Source: Nocardioides sp. zg-DK7169 (GTDB taxonomy: Bacteria > Actinomycetota > Actinomycetes > Propionibacteriales > Nocardioidaceae). From it: a stretch of 59,741 bases of DNA. The notes below the pieces were generated by a model. It was not told the DNA's origin, searched no databases, and saw only the letters and a program-made list of their open reading frames with translations. Below, in pieces: positions 8,159 to 15,890 of this stretch. Position 1 is the first letter of the stretch. The number at the start of each line of letters is the position of its first letter. The position numbers and the translations under genes were made by a program. The stretch covers positions 1 to 59,741 of the forward strand of contig NZ_JABJRA010000016.1 of NCBI RefSeq assembly GCF_013155365.1, written 5' to 3'.

Positions 8159-8833
8159 GTGTGCTTCTCGATGAGCGCCGATCTGACCGCCGGGGTGGCC
8201 CTGCTCCCCGTCGCGGCGATCTGCCTGCGCGAGGTGCGCACGGCCCGGGAGCTGCCGTTCGCGTCGCTGCCGCTGCTCTTCGCGCTCCACCAGCTGACCG
8301 AGGCCCTCGTCTGGCACGGTGCGTCCGACTACGTCTCGCCCGGGGTCCAGCACGCCGCCGCGGTGATCTACGTCCTCTTCGCCTTCCCGGTCCTCCCGAT
8401 CTTCGTGCCGCTCGCGGTGCTGCTGCTCGAGCCCCAAGGACGGCGGCTTCGGGTGGCGCCGTTCGTGCTGCTCGGCGCGGTGGTCGCGGCGTACCTGCTC
8501 TGGGCAGTCCTCGACGGCCCGCTCCTGGTCAGGGAGGAGCCGCACGCGCTGGTCTACGACGTCGACCTGACGTACGGGCCGATGTGGGCCGTGCTGTACG
8601 TCGTGGCGGTGATCGGCCCGTCGGTGCTGTCGGGCTACCCCTCGATCGTCGCCTTCGGGCTGCTCAACCTCGTCGGGCTCACGGTCGTCGCCATCGTCTA
8701 CGTCCAGGCGTTCGCGTCGCTGTGGTGCGTCTACGCGGCGCTGACCTCCGCACTGGTCACCGTGCACATGGTGCGGCGCCGCCGGCTGCCGGACATCCAC
8801 CGCCTCGAGGGTCGGGGACTGGCGCGGGCCTGA
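8159..8833 (+). CDS. DUF6629-type multi-pass membrane protein
   Basis: 224 residues with about seven hydrophobic segments. The start is set at the GTG at 8159 because it gives the N-terminus (M)CFSMSADLTAG, matching the MCFS start of DUF6629 proteins; an ATG at 8171 would lose it. Conserved-looking parts are LLFALHQLTEALVWHG and the later DLTYGPMWAVLYVVAV. No ribosome site is seen, so the message may be leaderless or weakly translated. Function is unknown. Confidence 0.75.
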   Translation: MCFSMSADLTAGVALLPVAAICLREVRTARELPFASLPLLFALHQLTEALVWHGASDYVSPGVQHAAAVIYVLFAFPVLPIFVPLAVLLLEPQGRRLRVAPFVLLGAVVAAYLLWAVLDGPLLVREEPHALVYDVDLTYGPMWAVLYVVAVIGPSVLSGYPSIVAFGLLNLVGLTVVAIVYVQAFASLWCVYAALTSALVTVHMVRRRRLPDIHRLEGRGLARA

Positions 8834-8975
8834 GACGGCGGTCATCGGGGAGCGGCGACTCCCGCCCGCGGGGTCCCTGTCTGCTCTAGACTCGCCCGGC
8901 TGCGGCGTACTTCTCCGCAGGTCGCTCGTCGCGTCACCACGGCGCCGCGGGACCACGCACACGGGGGATGCACGG

Positions 8976-9410
8976 ATGAAGATCTCGAGGAACGCCATGG
9001 CGGTGTCCGTCATGACCGCCGCGCTGTACGCCGCGACGCTCGCGCCCGCGGCGGCCGCCGACGACGCGGGGGAGCCCGAGGTGCCGCCGGACAGCGTCAT
9101 CATCGAGTGCTTCCCCCAGCGGCTGAACATCGGCGTGCCCGCCGTGCAGAAGCAGGGGACGCGAGCGACCGTGCGGGTGCGGGTGTCGCCGAAGGGAAAG
9201 GCCGCGGTTGGCACCCTCACCCTGCGGATCAAGGGACCCGGCGGGAAGCACGTCAAGCGTGCCGTGGCCACGCTGGACGGCAGCGCCACCACGCAGACCT
9301 TCCGCACGAAGCGACTGCACAAGCGCGGCGCCTACCGCATCACCGTGCGGTTCGAGGACACGGCGACCGGGTCCGGGTTGACGTCCAACCGGACCCTGCG
9401 CGTGCGCTGA
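8976..9410 (+). CDS. Secreted Ig-like domain protein of unknown function
   Basis: 144 residues with a Sec signal peptide (MKISRNAMAVSVMTAALYAA, cleavage probably after APAAAA near residue 28). The remaining part of about 115 residues is a single beta-rich domain (ATVRVRVSPKGKAAVGTLTL; GAYRITVRFEDTATGSG) like the bacterial Ig-like repeats at the ends of the M14 and amidase proteins further along. It has no enzymatic motif. It is probably an extracellular accessory or adhesive module. Confidence 0.65.
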   Translation: MKISRNAMAVSVMTAALYAATLAPAAAADDAGEPEVPPDSVIIECFPQRLNIGVPAVQKQGTRATVRVRVSPKGKAAVGTLTLRIKGPGGKHVKRAVATLDGSATTQTFRTKRLHKRGAYRITVRFEDTATGSGLTSNRTLRVR

Positions 9411-9489
9411 CCCCGCGTACTGGTCCGCCGGGCGTCGCCCCGCAGCAATCCCGATGTAAGAACCGGTCCGCCGCCGACACTTGCGGGGT

Positions 9490-9925
9490 GTGACAGCAAC
9501 CGACACGACCACCGGATCGGCGGAGTCGACGACGATGAAGCACGCCCGGTTCGAGGCGCTCTACCGGCAGGAGGCCGACGGGATCCTGCGATACCTGCGG
9601 TATCGCGTCGGCCCCGACGCCGAGGACCTGGTCGCCGAGACCTTCTCGATCGCCTGGCAGAAGCTCCCGCACCTTCCGGACCCACCCAGACCCTGGCTCC
9701 TCGCGACCGCGCGACGGGTCAGCGCGAACCACCTCCGTGCCCGGCGCAGACGCCGCACCTTCGAGGTCAGCGACCTCGACGAGGCGCTCGCGACGACGGG
9801 GAGCAGCGCCGACGACGTGCACCGGCGACGCGACCTGGTCGCGGGGCTCAGGAGCCTGCCCCCGCTCGACCGGGAGGCGATCGTGCGCCGGCATCGGCTG
9901 GGCGGTCGACGCCGGCTAGCTGTAC
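9490..9925 (+). pseudogene. ECF sigma factor remnant lacking region 4
   Basis: From a GTG at 9490 the sequence encodes a clear sigma region 2 (FEALYRQEADGILRYLRYR, DAEDLVAETFSIAWQKL, RPWLLATARRVSANHLRAR) and the start of region 4 (RSLPPLDREAIVRRH). The expected helix-turn-helix is then replaced by Arg-rich sequence without homology. The frame does not hit a stop but runs on into the next gene to 10650. Either the gene lost its 3' end, or region 2 is fused to the repeat protein. I favour loss, because the next gene has its own strong ribosome site. A GACACT -10-like hexamer sits about 10 nt upstream. Confidence 0.65.
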
Positions 9926-9987
9926 CCGGTCGGCGCAGCGGTTTCGCCGCGTGCATGGTCCGGTGCTCCGTGGGGGAGGGTCTGCGC

Positions 9988-10650
9988 ATGCACGATCGCC
10001 GTGACCGCCGATCCTCCTCGCTCGAGGTCGCCCTGGGCCTGCCGTTGCTGCCCTTCGTCTGGGCGTGGGACCTGCTGCGCTGGGTGGGTCGTGGCGTACG
10101 CCGCGTGGTGGCGGCGATCGCCGGCGCCGTGGCGCGGGTGCTCGCCGCGCTGGGGCGTGCGGTGTCCTGGCTGTTTCGGCCGGTCACGTGGTTGTTGAAG
10201 GCGGTGCGCGACGCGCTGCGCCCGGTGGCCGAGCTGCTCGCCCGGTGGGGCGCTGCCGTCGTTCGCGCGGTCGAGAGGGTGCTGCTCGCGCCGTGGCGGT
10301 GGCTGACGGCGGCGTTCCGCGCGCTCGGCCGGTTGCTCCTGCGCCCGTTCCAGTGGATCGCGGCCGCCTGGGCCGCGTTGCGCCGTTGGGTGGTCGCGGC
10401 GGTAGCGCCGGTCCTGCAGGCGCTGCGCGCGGTGTGCCTGGCGCCGTTGCGGTGGGCGCGGGCGGCCGCGCGTGCGGTCGGCCGGTTCTTCAAGAGACTG
10501 TTCGCGGCGCCGGTCAGGTGGCTGCGCGCGCTCGTCCTCACCCCGGTCCGCCGCGTCCGGGACGCCGTACGACGGGCCCGGCGGCGGGTGGTCGACGCCC
10601 TGCCGCGGCCCCGCCTGCGTCGTCGTCCGTCCGACCCGGCGGAGGGCTGA
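9988..10650 (+). CDS. Amphipathic Pro/Trp/Arg repeat protein (no known family)
   Basis: 220 residues, very rich in Ala, Arg, Val, Leu and Trp. A degenerate unit P-x-x-W-L-x-A-x-R-A-L recurs from residues 65 (PVTWLLKAVRDAL), 102 (PWRWLTAAFRALGRLLLR), 120 (PFQWIAAAWAALRRW), 153 (PLRWARAAARAVGRFF) and 175 (PVRWLRALVL). Each unit looks like an amphipathic helix with a basic face, started by proline. The C-terminus is strongly basic. The start is the ATG at 9988 after GGGGGAGGG. The next gene starts 31 nt downstream, so they likely form an operon ending at 12193. Inference: a peripheral membrane or membrane-remodelling protein. The frame is also open upstream into the sigma remnant. Confidence 0.6.
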   Translation: MHDRRDRRSSSLEVALGLPLLPFVWAWDLLRWVGRGVRRVVAAIAGAVARVLAALGRAVSWLFRPVTWLLKAVRDALRPVAELLARWGAAVVRAVERVLLAPWRWLTAAFRALGRLLLRPFQWIAAAWAALRRWVVAAVAPVLQALRAVCLAPLRWARAAARAVGRFFKRLFAAPVRWLRALVLTPVRRVRDAVRRARRRVVDALPRPRLRRRPSDPAEG

Positions 10651-10681
10651 TGGGGTCGAGCGCCTGTCCGATGGAGGCAGG

Positions 10682-12067
10682 GTGCGGCCCGTGATCATCC
10701 GTCGGCACTGGCAGCCGCTCCTGGCGGTCGCGGTCGTGCTGCTCGCGGCCCTGGTCTACGTCGGGCAGGACCGGTGGCGGCACCGCTGCGGCGCCGCCGC
10801 GGAGACGCTCGACGCGAACGAGGTCGGGCAGGTGCTGCAGCCCCCGGACGCGATCTCCGGCGCCGACCCGAAGCTGCTCGACGCGCTCGAGGCGCTCCCG
10901 GCGCCGTTCGGGTCCCTGGTGGCCGGACGGGTCTTCGAGAGCTCGATGAGCCGCCCGGTGGTCGGGGCGGTCGACGACGACACGGCGTACCTCGCCTCCG
11001 GCGGCGAGCTCCTCGACGGTGAGTACGACGGCCAGGTCGTGCTCACCGACGTCGCGACCGGGGCGGCCCGGTGGGGCGTCGGGGTGCGCGGGTACGGCGA
11101 GGGCGGCGGCCCGGTCGGCGACCTGTTCCTGACCCTGGGGATCCCCGAGGACCGGGCACCGCAGCTGGCGGCGTACGACGTCGCCTCGGGCGACCGGGTC
11201 GCCTGCACCGAGATCGGGGAGGACACCGAGGCCCGCTTCGACCCGCCCCTGGGCAGCACCGCGGTGCCCGGGGGCGACGTGGTGGTCGCACGCGCGGGCC
11301 CCGAGGGGCAGAACCAGCTCGCGATCAGCCGCCTGGACCCGCGCTCGGGTGAACAGCGGTGGAGCCGCGTGGTCGAGCACCGCGGTCCGCGAGCCGTGCT
11401 GGACGACGCCGGCCCGGTCGTGGTCGCCAGCGCCTTCGGGGCCAGCGACCGGCCGTGGACCACCGCGGTGCCGTCCCCGCTGGTGCAGGGACTGACCGCC
11501 CTCGACGCGGAGTCCGGCGAGCCCGCGTGGACCTGGCCCACTGCGGTGCCGGATGGGCGCAGCGTGCAGGTCAAGGTGGTGGGCACCGACGCGGAGGCCG
11601 GCCGCGTCCATGCGATGGTCCGCACCTGGGCGGGCCAGTCTGCTTCCTCCCTCCGGATCCGGGTGGTGGCGATCGACGCCGACGGCTCCGAGGCGTGGTC
11701 CCGGAGCCTGCCGGGGGGCCACTGCGACGCCGCGCTCTGGGGCGAGCTCGTGGTCACGGCCTGCGGGACGCCCGCGCTGACGGGCCTGGATGCCGCAACC
11801 GGCGCTCCCCGGTGGACCACCCGGCGCGTGCTCGCCCACCCGCACACGCTCGATGTCAGCGGTCGGCCGGCCGTCGACCTGGGCGACGGCACGCGGCTCC
11901 AGCCCGCGGCGGACGACCTCTACCGCATCGACACCACGACCGGGCGGGCCACCGCGGTGGCGACCGAGGCCGAGCTGCTCACCTACGTGGCCGAGGTGGA
12001 GGCGGTGGGGGAGCACCTGGTGCTCTCCACCGCGAGCGGCGTCTTCGTCTTCGAGCGCGAGGACTGA
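10682..12067 (+). CDS. Membrane-anchored PQQ-like beta-propeller protein
   Basis: 461 residues from a GTG at 10682 (GGAGG 4 nt upstream; a GTG at 10691 is the alternative). One N-terminal transmembrane segment (about 10-28, LLAVAVVLLAALVYVG) is followed by a repeat-built outer domain with PQQ/BamB-like blades: LTDVATGAARWGVGV, LDPRSGEQRWSRVV, LDAESGEPAWTW, IDADGSEAWSRS, LDAATGAPRWTT and IDTTTGRATAV. It is probably a scaffold or binding protein outside the membrane; no catalytic motif is seen. It follows the repeat protein by 31 nt and ends at a strong terminator. Confidence 0.8.
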   Translation: MRPVIIRRHWQPLLAVAVVLLAALVYVGQDRWRHRCGAAAETLDANEVGQVLQPPDAISGADPKLLDALEALPAPFGSLVAGRVFESSMSRPVVGAVDDDTAYLASGGELLDGEYDGQVVLTDVATGAARWGVGVRGYGEGGGPVGDLFLTLGIPEDRAPQLAAYDVASGDRVACTEIGEDTEARFDPPLGSTAVPGGDVVVARAGPEGQNQLAISRLDPRSGEQRWSRVVEHRGPRAVLDDAGPVVVASAFGASDRPWTTAVPSPLVQGLTALDAESGEPAWTWPTAVPDGRSVQVKVVGTDAEAGRVHAMVRTWAGQSASSLRIRVVAIDADGSEAWSRSLPGGHCDAALWGELVVTACGTPALTGLDAATGAPRWTTRRVLAHPHTLDVSGRPAVDLGDGTRLQPAADDLYRIDTTTGRATAVATEAELLTYVAEVEAVGEHLVLSTASGVFVFERED

Positions 12068-12135
12068 GGCGCCGCGCCCCCGCGGTCTGCCCGGGACGTT
12101 TACCTTCCGCGGCAGCTGGTTATCGGTTCCGTGCA

Positions 12136-12193
12136 GGCGCGAGCCCGACTTCTCCCCTCACGCAGCGTGGAGGCCGGGCTCGCGCCATTTTTT
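12136..12193 (+). terminator. Strong intrinsic terminator
   Basis: A perfect 12-bp stem, GGCGCGAGCCCG (12136-12147) with CGGGCTCGCGCC (12175-12186), is followed by ATTTTTT. It lies 68 nt after the beta-propeller stop and before the leaderless lactate monooxygenase gene. Confidence 0.9.
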
Positions 12194-12231
12194 CGTCTCC
12201 GCGTTCCTCCGCACCTGTTGCCGGCGGCCGT

Positions 12232-12237
12232 TAGGGT
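12232..12237 (+). promoter_or_regulatory. -10 element of a leaderless promoter for lactate monooxygenase
   Basis: TAGGGT ends 6 nt before the ATG at 12244, so transcription would start at or next to the A of the start codon, and no ribosome site is present. This is the pattern of leaderless actinobacterial genes; the -35 element is not clear. Confidence 0.5.
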
Positions 12238-12243
12238 CCGCGA

Positions 12244-13398
12244 ATGGCCTACGGCGACTACCAGATCGAGCTCTACTTCGCAGCGCTCCAAGGGGTGCTG
12301 CCGCGGATGCCCTTCGACCACGCCGCGCTCGAGCGGGACGCGCTCGCGGCGATGCCGCCCGAGCTGCGCACCTACGTCGCCGGCGGGGCGGGGGATGAGT
12401 CCACCCAGCGCGGCAACGTCGAGGCGTTCGGTCGCTGGGCCCTGGTGCCGCGGATGCTCACCCGTTCCGCGGAGCGGGACCTGTCGATCGAGCTGTTCGG
12501 CAAGAGGTTGTCGACGCCGCTGCTGATGGCGCCGGTCGGGGTGATCGGCCTGTGCACCCCCGACGGGCACGGCGACATCGCGACCGCCCAGGCGTCCGCG
12601 CAGACCGGCGTACCGATGATCGCCTCGACGCTGATGAACGACCCGCTGGAGGACGTCGCCCCGCACACCGGCGACACCCCGTCGTACTTCCAGCTCTACA
12701 CGCCCAAGGACCGCGACCTCGCCGCGAGCCTGGTGCAACGCGCCGAGAAGGCGGGGTACGACGGCATCGTGGTCACCCTCGACACGTGGGTGCCGGGGTG
12801 GCGCCCGCGCGACCTGGCCAGCGGCAACTTCCCGCAGCTGCGTGGCAAGGCGCTCGCCAACTACACCTCCGACCCGGTCTTCCAGGCCATGACCGGGCCC
12901 GACCCCGACCCGGGCACGGTGGTGTTCACCTGGGCCGGCACGTTCGGCAACCCGTTGTCGTGGGACGACCTGGCCTGGCTGCGCTCGCTGACCGACCTGC
13001 CGCTGATGCTCAAGGGCATCTGCCACCCCGACGACGCCCGGCGGGCGCTCGACCACGGCGTCGACGGCATCTACTGCTCCAACCACGGCGGCCGGCAGGC
13101 CAACGGCGGCGGCTCCGCGCTCCAGTGGCTCCCGGCGGTCGTCGAGGCGGCCGGAGACGCGCCGGTCATCTTCGACTCCGGCGTCCGCTCCGGCGCCGAC
13201 GTGGTCAAGGCGCTCGCGCTGGGCGCGACCGCGGTCGCCGTCGGCCGGCCCTACGTCTACGGGCTCGCGCTCGGCGGAGTCCCCGGCGCCGTCCACGTGC
13301 TCCGCTCGCTGCTGGCCGAGACCGACCTGACGATGGCGGTCGACGGCTACCCGACGCTGGCCGACCTGGTGCCGGAGGCGCTGCAGCGGGTGGTGTGA
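12244..13398 (+). CDS. Lactate 2-monooxygenase (FMN-dependent alpha-hydroxy-acid oxidase family)
   Basis: 384 residues, full family length. It oxidises L-lactate with O2, in this subfamily to acetate, CO2 and water. FMN-binding and catalytic motifs are visible: LMAPVGVIGL, the YFQLYTPKDRD loop, KGICHPDDARRA (lysine), YCSNHGGRQANGG (catalytic His and Arg), FDSGVRSGADVVKALALGA and VGRPYVYGLALGG. The extended loop around GWRPRDLASGNFP favours monooxygenase over the short lactate oxidases. It is probably leaderless and monocistronic, isolated by a terminator upstream and convergent genes downstream. Glycolate-type substrates remain possible. Confidence 0.88.
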   Translation: MAYGDYQIELYFAALQGVLPRMPFDHAALERDALAAMPPELRTYVAGGAGDESTQRGNVEAFGRWALVPRMLTRSAERDLSIELFGKRLSTPLLMAPVGVIGLCTPDGHGDIATAQASAQTGVPMIASTLMNDPLEDVAPHTGDTPSYFQLYTPKDRDLAASLVQRAEKAGYDGIVVTLDTWVPGWRPRDLASGNFPQLRGKALANYTSDPVFQAMTGPDPDPGTVVFTWAGTFGNPLSWDDLAWLRSLTDLPLMLKGICHPDDARRALDHGVDGIYCSNHGGRQANGGGSALQWLPAVVEAAGDAPVIFDSGVRSGADVVKALALGATAVAVGRPYVYGLALGGVPGAVHVLRSLLAETDLTMAVDGYPTLADLVPEALQRVV

Positions 13399-13408
13399 GC
13401 GCGGCGCC

Positions 13409-13801
13409 TCAGGTGAGCCGCGCCAGCTCGGCCAGGTCCTCCTCGCGGACCGTGACGGTCAGGAGCCTGCCGGTGTGGTCGCGGATCGGGGTCCGCCACC
13501 CGGTCAGCCGACGCCGTCCGCGCTGGACGGTCAGCGGCCCGGGGTACCGCTCGAGGGGAAGCGTGAAGTCGGCGGGCACGCTGATCAGCGCCGCGTCGGT
13601 GATCGCCAGGACGAGCGGGACCACGCCAGCGCTGGTGGTCACCCACCGGACGGTCTCCCGCGGGCGCAGGTAGAGGAAGAACAGCTCGCGGCGGCGCAAC
13701 AGCTCGCGGCGGGCGTGGCGCGGCCCGCGCATCCCGCGCGTGCGGGGATCGAGGTCGAAGGCGTCGTAGGGCTTGAGCGACTCCGGTCCCTCGTGGCTCA
13801 T
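13409..13801 (-). CDS. Conserved hypothetical protein (130 aa)
   Basis: The start is set at the ATG at 13801 behind a GAGGAG ribosome site, not at the further ATG at 13921. The N-terminal half is very basic (RGPRHARRELLRRRELFF). A short hydrophobic stretch (VVPLVLAITDAALISV) is followed by a region rich in Arg and Thr. No family recognised. The stop lies 10 nt from the stop of lactate monooxygenase on the other strand (convergent). Confidence 0.6.
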   Translation of the reverse strand: MSHEGPESLKPYDAFDLDPRTRGMRGPRHARRELLRRRELFFLYLRPRETVRWVTTSAGVVPLVLAITDAALISVPADFTLPLERYPGPLTVQRGRRRLTGWRTPIRDHTGRLLTVTVREEDLAELARLT

Positions 13802-13917
13802 CGGTGTGGCTCCTCGCCTCTCCGCGACTTCGCCAGGCGCAGGCTTCTCACTGCGTGAGGATAGGGACGCCGCCGGCGGTCGGGGGCGCGTTTGCCCGAA
13901 CGCGGCGGGAGCCGTGC

Positions 13918-14112
13918 TCACTCCGCGTGGTCCGGGTCCCTGCGCAGCCAGTCGCGGGCCAGCTCGTCCTCGGCGACGGGGACGTCGCCGGTGGGGAGGT
14001 AGAGCCGCTCACCGTCGAGCTCGAAGGACGGCAGCGCGTCGCGCCAGGCGACGTACGACGGCGACGCGCGCGCCGTGTCGAGCGGGGTGTGGTCCCGGTG
14101 TTCCTCTGCCAT
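13918..14112 (-). CDS. Small acidic protein (64 aa) sharing a motif with the divergent protease
   Basis: ATG at 14112 after CGAGGAG. The protein contains LDGERLYLPTGDVPVAEDEL followed by LRRD. The same spacing LDG..Y...GD.....DEL...LRR is seen near residues 40-68 of the metalloprotease encoded divergently at 14186. No named family. Inference: it could be a freestanding copy of the protease N-terminal module. It is upstream of the 130-residue gene on the same strand. Confidence 0.6.
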   Translation of the reverse strand: MAEEHRDHTPLDTARASPSYVAWRDALPSFELDGERLYLPTGDVPVAEDELARDWLRRDPDHAE

Positions 14113-14185
14113 GGACGGACTCCTCGCCGCGAGCCTACGCTTCGTGCAGCATCACCCACGGCGCTCGGACGCGGAGGTGGCTGGC

Positions 14186-15073
14186 ATGACGGGACCCGAC
14201 CAGACACTGGCCGCGCGGGTGCTCCAGGAGCAGCCCGAGCTGGTCGCCGTGGCGGAGGGCACGAGCGCGTACGGCGAGCTGACCACGGCCCTGCGTCCGG
14301 TGGAGCTGAGCATCGACGGGCGCACCTACGTCGTGGCCGAGGGCGACCTGCTGCTGGATCGCGACGAGCTGCACCTCTACGCGCTGCGCCGCGAGGCGGC
14401 GCGCGACCGCGCCGTACCCGACCCGGCCCCGTCGGTGCCGCTGGAGCCCTCGGCGTCCCTCACCGGGATCTCGGTCGGCGGCTCCGTGGCGCGCTGGGAG
14501 GACCCGACCTCGCTGCACTACTGCGTGCTCGAGCAGAGCTTCCCCACCCGCGAGCAGTACGAGACCGTCCGTGACGCCGTCGCCGCCGCGACCGCCGACT
14601 GGGAGGCCACCTGTGGGGTGCGCTTCCGCCACCTGTCCCAGCACGACGGCGCGGAGCCGTCGTCCCCGCTGTCCGACCTCGACCCCACGCTGGTCTTCGC
14701 GGTCCGCTTCGTCGACGCCCAGGGACAGTTCCTCGCCTCGGCGTTCTTCCCGACCAGCCCGCCGGAGCGCCGCCGGCTGCTCGTCGACCCCAGTTACTTC
14801 GAGCCGGGGCTGCGCTTCGACCGGGTCGGCATCATGCGCCACGAGCTCGGCCACGTCCTCGGCTTCCGCCACGAGCACATCCGCAGCGGTGCGCCGTCGC
14901 AGTGCCCCGACGAGGACACCACCGACACCATCGACCTGACGCAGTACGACCCGCGCTCGGTCATGCACTACTTCTGCGGCGGCGTCGGCACCTCGGACAT
15001 GCAGATCACCGCTCTCGACCGCGAGGGCGCGCAGCAGCTCTACGGCCCGCCGCTGCCGGGGGACGGCGGCTGA
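14186..15073 (+). CDS. Zinc metalloprotease, matrixin/astacin-like (metzincin)
   Basis: 295 residues from the ATG at 14186, chosen for the excellent GGAGGTGG 5 nt upstream. The C-terminal catalytic domain has the extended zinc motif in IMRHELGHVLGFRHEH and a Met-turn (SVMHYFCGG), so it is a metzincin peptidase. The N-terminal 90 residues hold the LDG..Y...GD...DEL-type module shared with the divergent small protein. There is no signal peptide or transmembrane segment, which is odd for this mostly secreted class. If the start were at 14111 the extra residues still would not form a clear signal. Substrate is unknown. Confidence 0.8.
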   Translation: MTGPDQTLAARVLQEQPELVAVAEGTSAYGELTTALRPVELSIDGRTYVVAEGDLLLDRDELHLYALRREAARDRAVPDPAPSVPLEPSASLTGISVGGSVARWEDPTSLHYCVLEQSFPTREQYETVRDAVAAATADWEATCGVRFRHLSQHDGAEPSSPLSDLDPTLVFAVRFVDAQGQFLASAFFPTSPPERRRLLVDPSYFEPGLRFDRVGIMRHELGHVLGFRHEHIRSGAPSQCPDEDTTDTIDLTQYDPRSVMHYFCGGVGTSDMQITALDREGAQQLYGPPLPGDGG

Positions 15074-15096
15074 CCTCCGCTGGAGGCGCCACGATG

Positions 15097-15143
15097 GGTC
15101 ACGAACGACAGGGATCTGGGCCGATTCGGTGTCGTTCGTGACC
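15097..15143. repeat. Perfect 14-bp inverted repeat between convergent genes
   Basis: GGTCACGAACGACA (15097-15110) and TGTCGTTCGTGACC (15130-15143) are perfect complements around a 19-nt loop. They lie between the stops of the protease (+) and the AIM24 gene (-). It is probably a bidirectional terminator without a T tract. It is unrelated in sequence to the 62-bp palindromes. Confidence 0.65.
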
Positions 15144-15166
15144 AATCGTCGGTGAGGCGGGTCCGC

Positions 15167-15832
15167 TCAGTGGCTGTGCGGCGGTACGACCCGGCCCTCG
15201 CTGGCCTGGACCACGACGAACCCCTTGCCGCTGAACGCGAGCTGGAAGGCCTCGCCCGACCCGCGCCCGATGAGCGCGCCCGCGCCCGCCGTGCGCCGCA
15301 CGCCCGTGGTGAGCGACGCCGACCAGGCGACCGCCGCCTGCACGTCGGCGTACGTCGGGGCGTCGACGTCGAGGACGACCGGCGTGCCGTGCGCGGTGAT
15401 CGCGACGGTCCCGGTGCCGGTGAACGTCGTGTTGAAGATGCCGCCGGACAGCATCGACGCGCCCTCGACCCGCTTGATGTCCCAGGACAGCGACGAGTCG
15501 AAGGCGAGCACGTTGCGGCCGTTGACGGTGAGCGCGTCGTCCTCGAGGCGGATCAGGTGGATCTCGTAGGCGTCGTCGGCGAGGAAGACGTCGCCGCGCC
15601 CGGAGACCTTCATCAGGGGCATCCCCTCGCCGGTGAGCGTCTTCTTCAGGAACTTCCCCATGCCGCCCGCGCCCTGGTAGGCGAAGTCGACCTGGCCCTG
15701 GTAGGCGACCATCGAGCCCTGCCGCGCCATCACCTCGCCGTCGAGGGCGACGCGGAGCATCCGCGGGTTCTGCAGCGTGAACCGGTCCCTGCTGGCCGAC
15801 TCGAGGTTGGTGCCGAACAGCTCGCCGCGCAT
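15167..15832 (-). CDS. AIM24-family protein
   Basis: 221 residues. The start at the ATG at 15832 follows AGGAGA. The beta-rich fold typical of bacterial AIM24 (TspB-like) proteins is visible: the start (M)RGELFGTNLE, the Gly-rich patch FAYQGAGGMGKFLKK, the LTGEGMPLMKVSGRGDVFLA stretch and the end region GEAFQLAFSGKGFVVVQASE. The yeast homologue is a mitochondrial protein; the bacterial role is unknown. The permease gene starts upstream on the same strand, ending 58 nt before it. Confidence 0.85.
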   Translation of the reverse strand: MRGELFGTNLESASRDRFTLQNPRMLRVALDGEVMARQGSMVAYQGQVDFAYQGAGGMGKFLKKTLTGEGMPLMKVSGRGDVFLADDAYEIHLIRLEDDALTVNGRNVLAFDSSLSWDIKRVEGASMLSGGIFNTTFTGTGTVAITAHGTPVVLDVDAPTYADVQAAVAWSASLTTGVRRTAGAGALIGRGSGEAFQLAFSGKGFVVVQASEGRVVPPHSH

Positions 15833-15890
15833 GGGTCTCCTGTAGGTCTGGGGGCTCGTGACGTGGGCCGCACAGTAGCGCCCCACCGCG

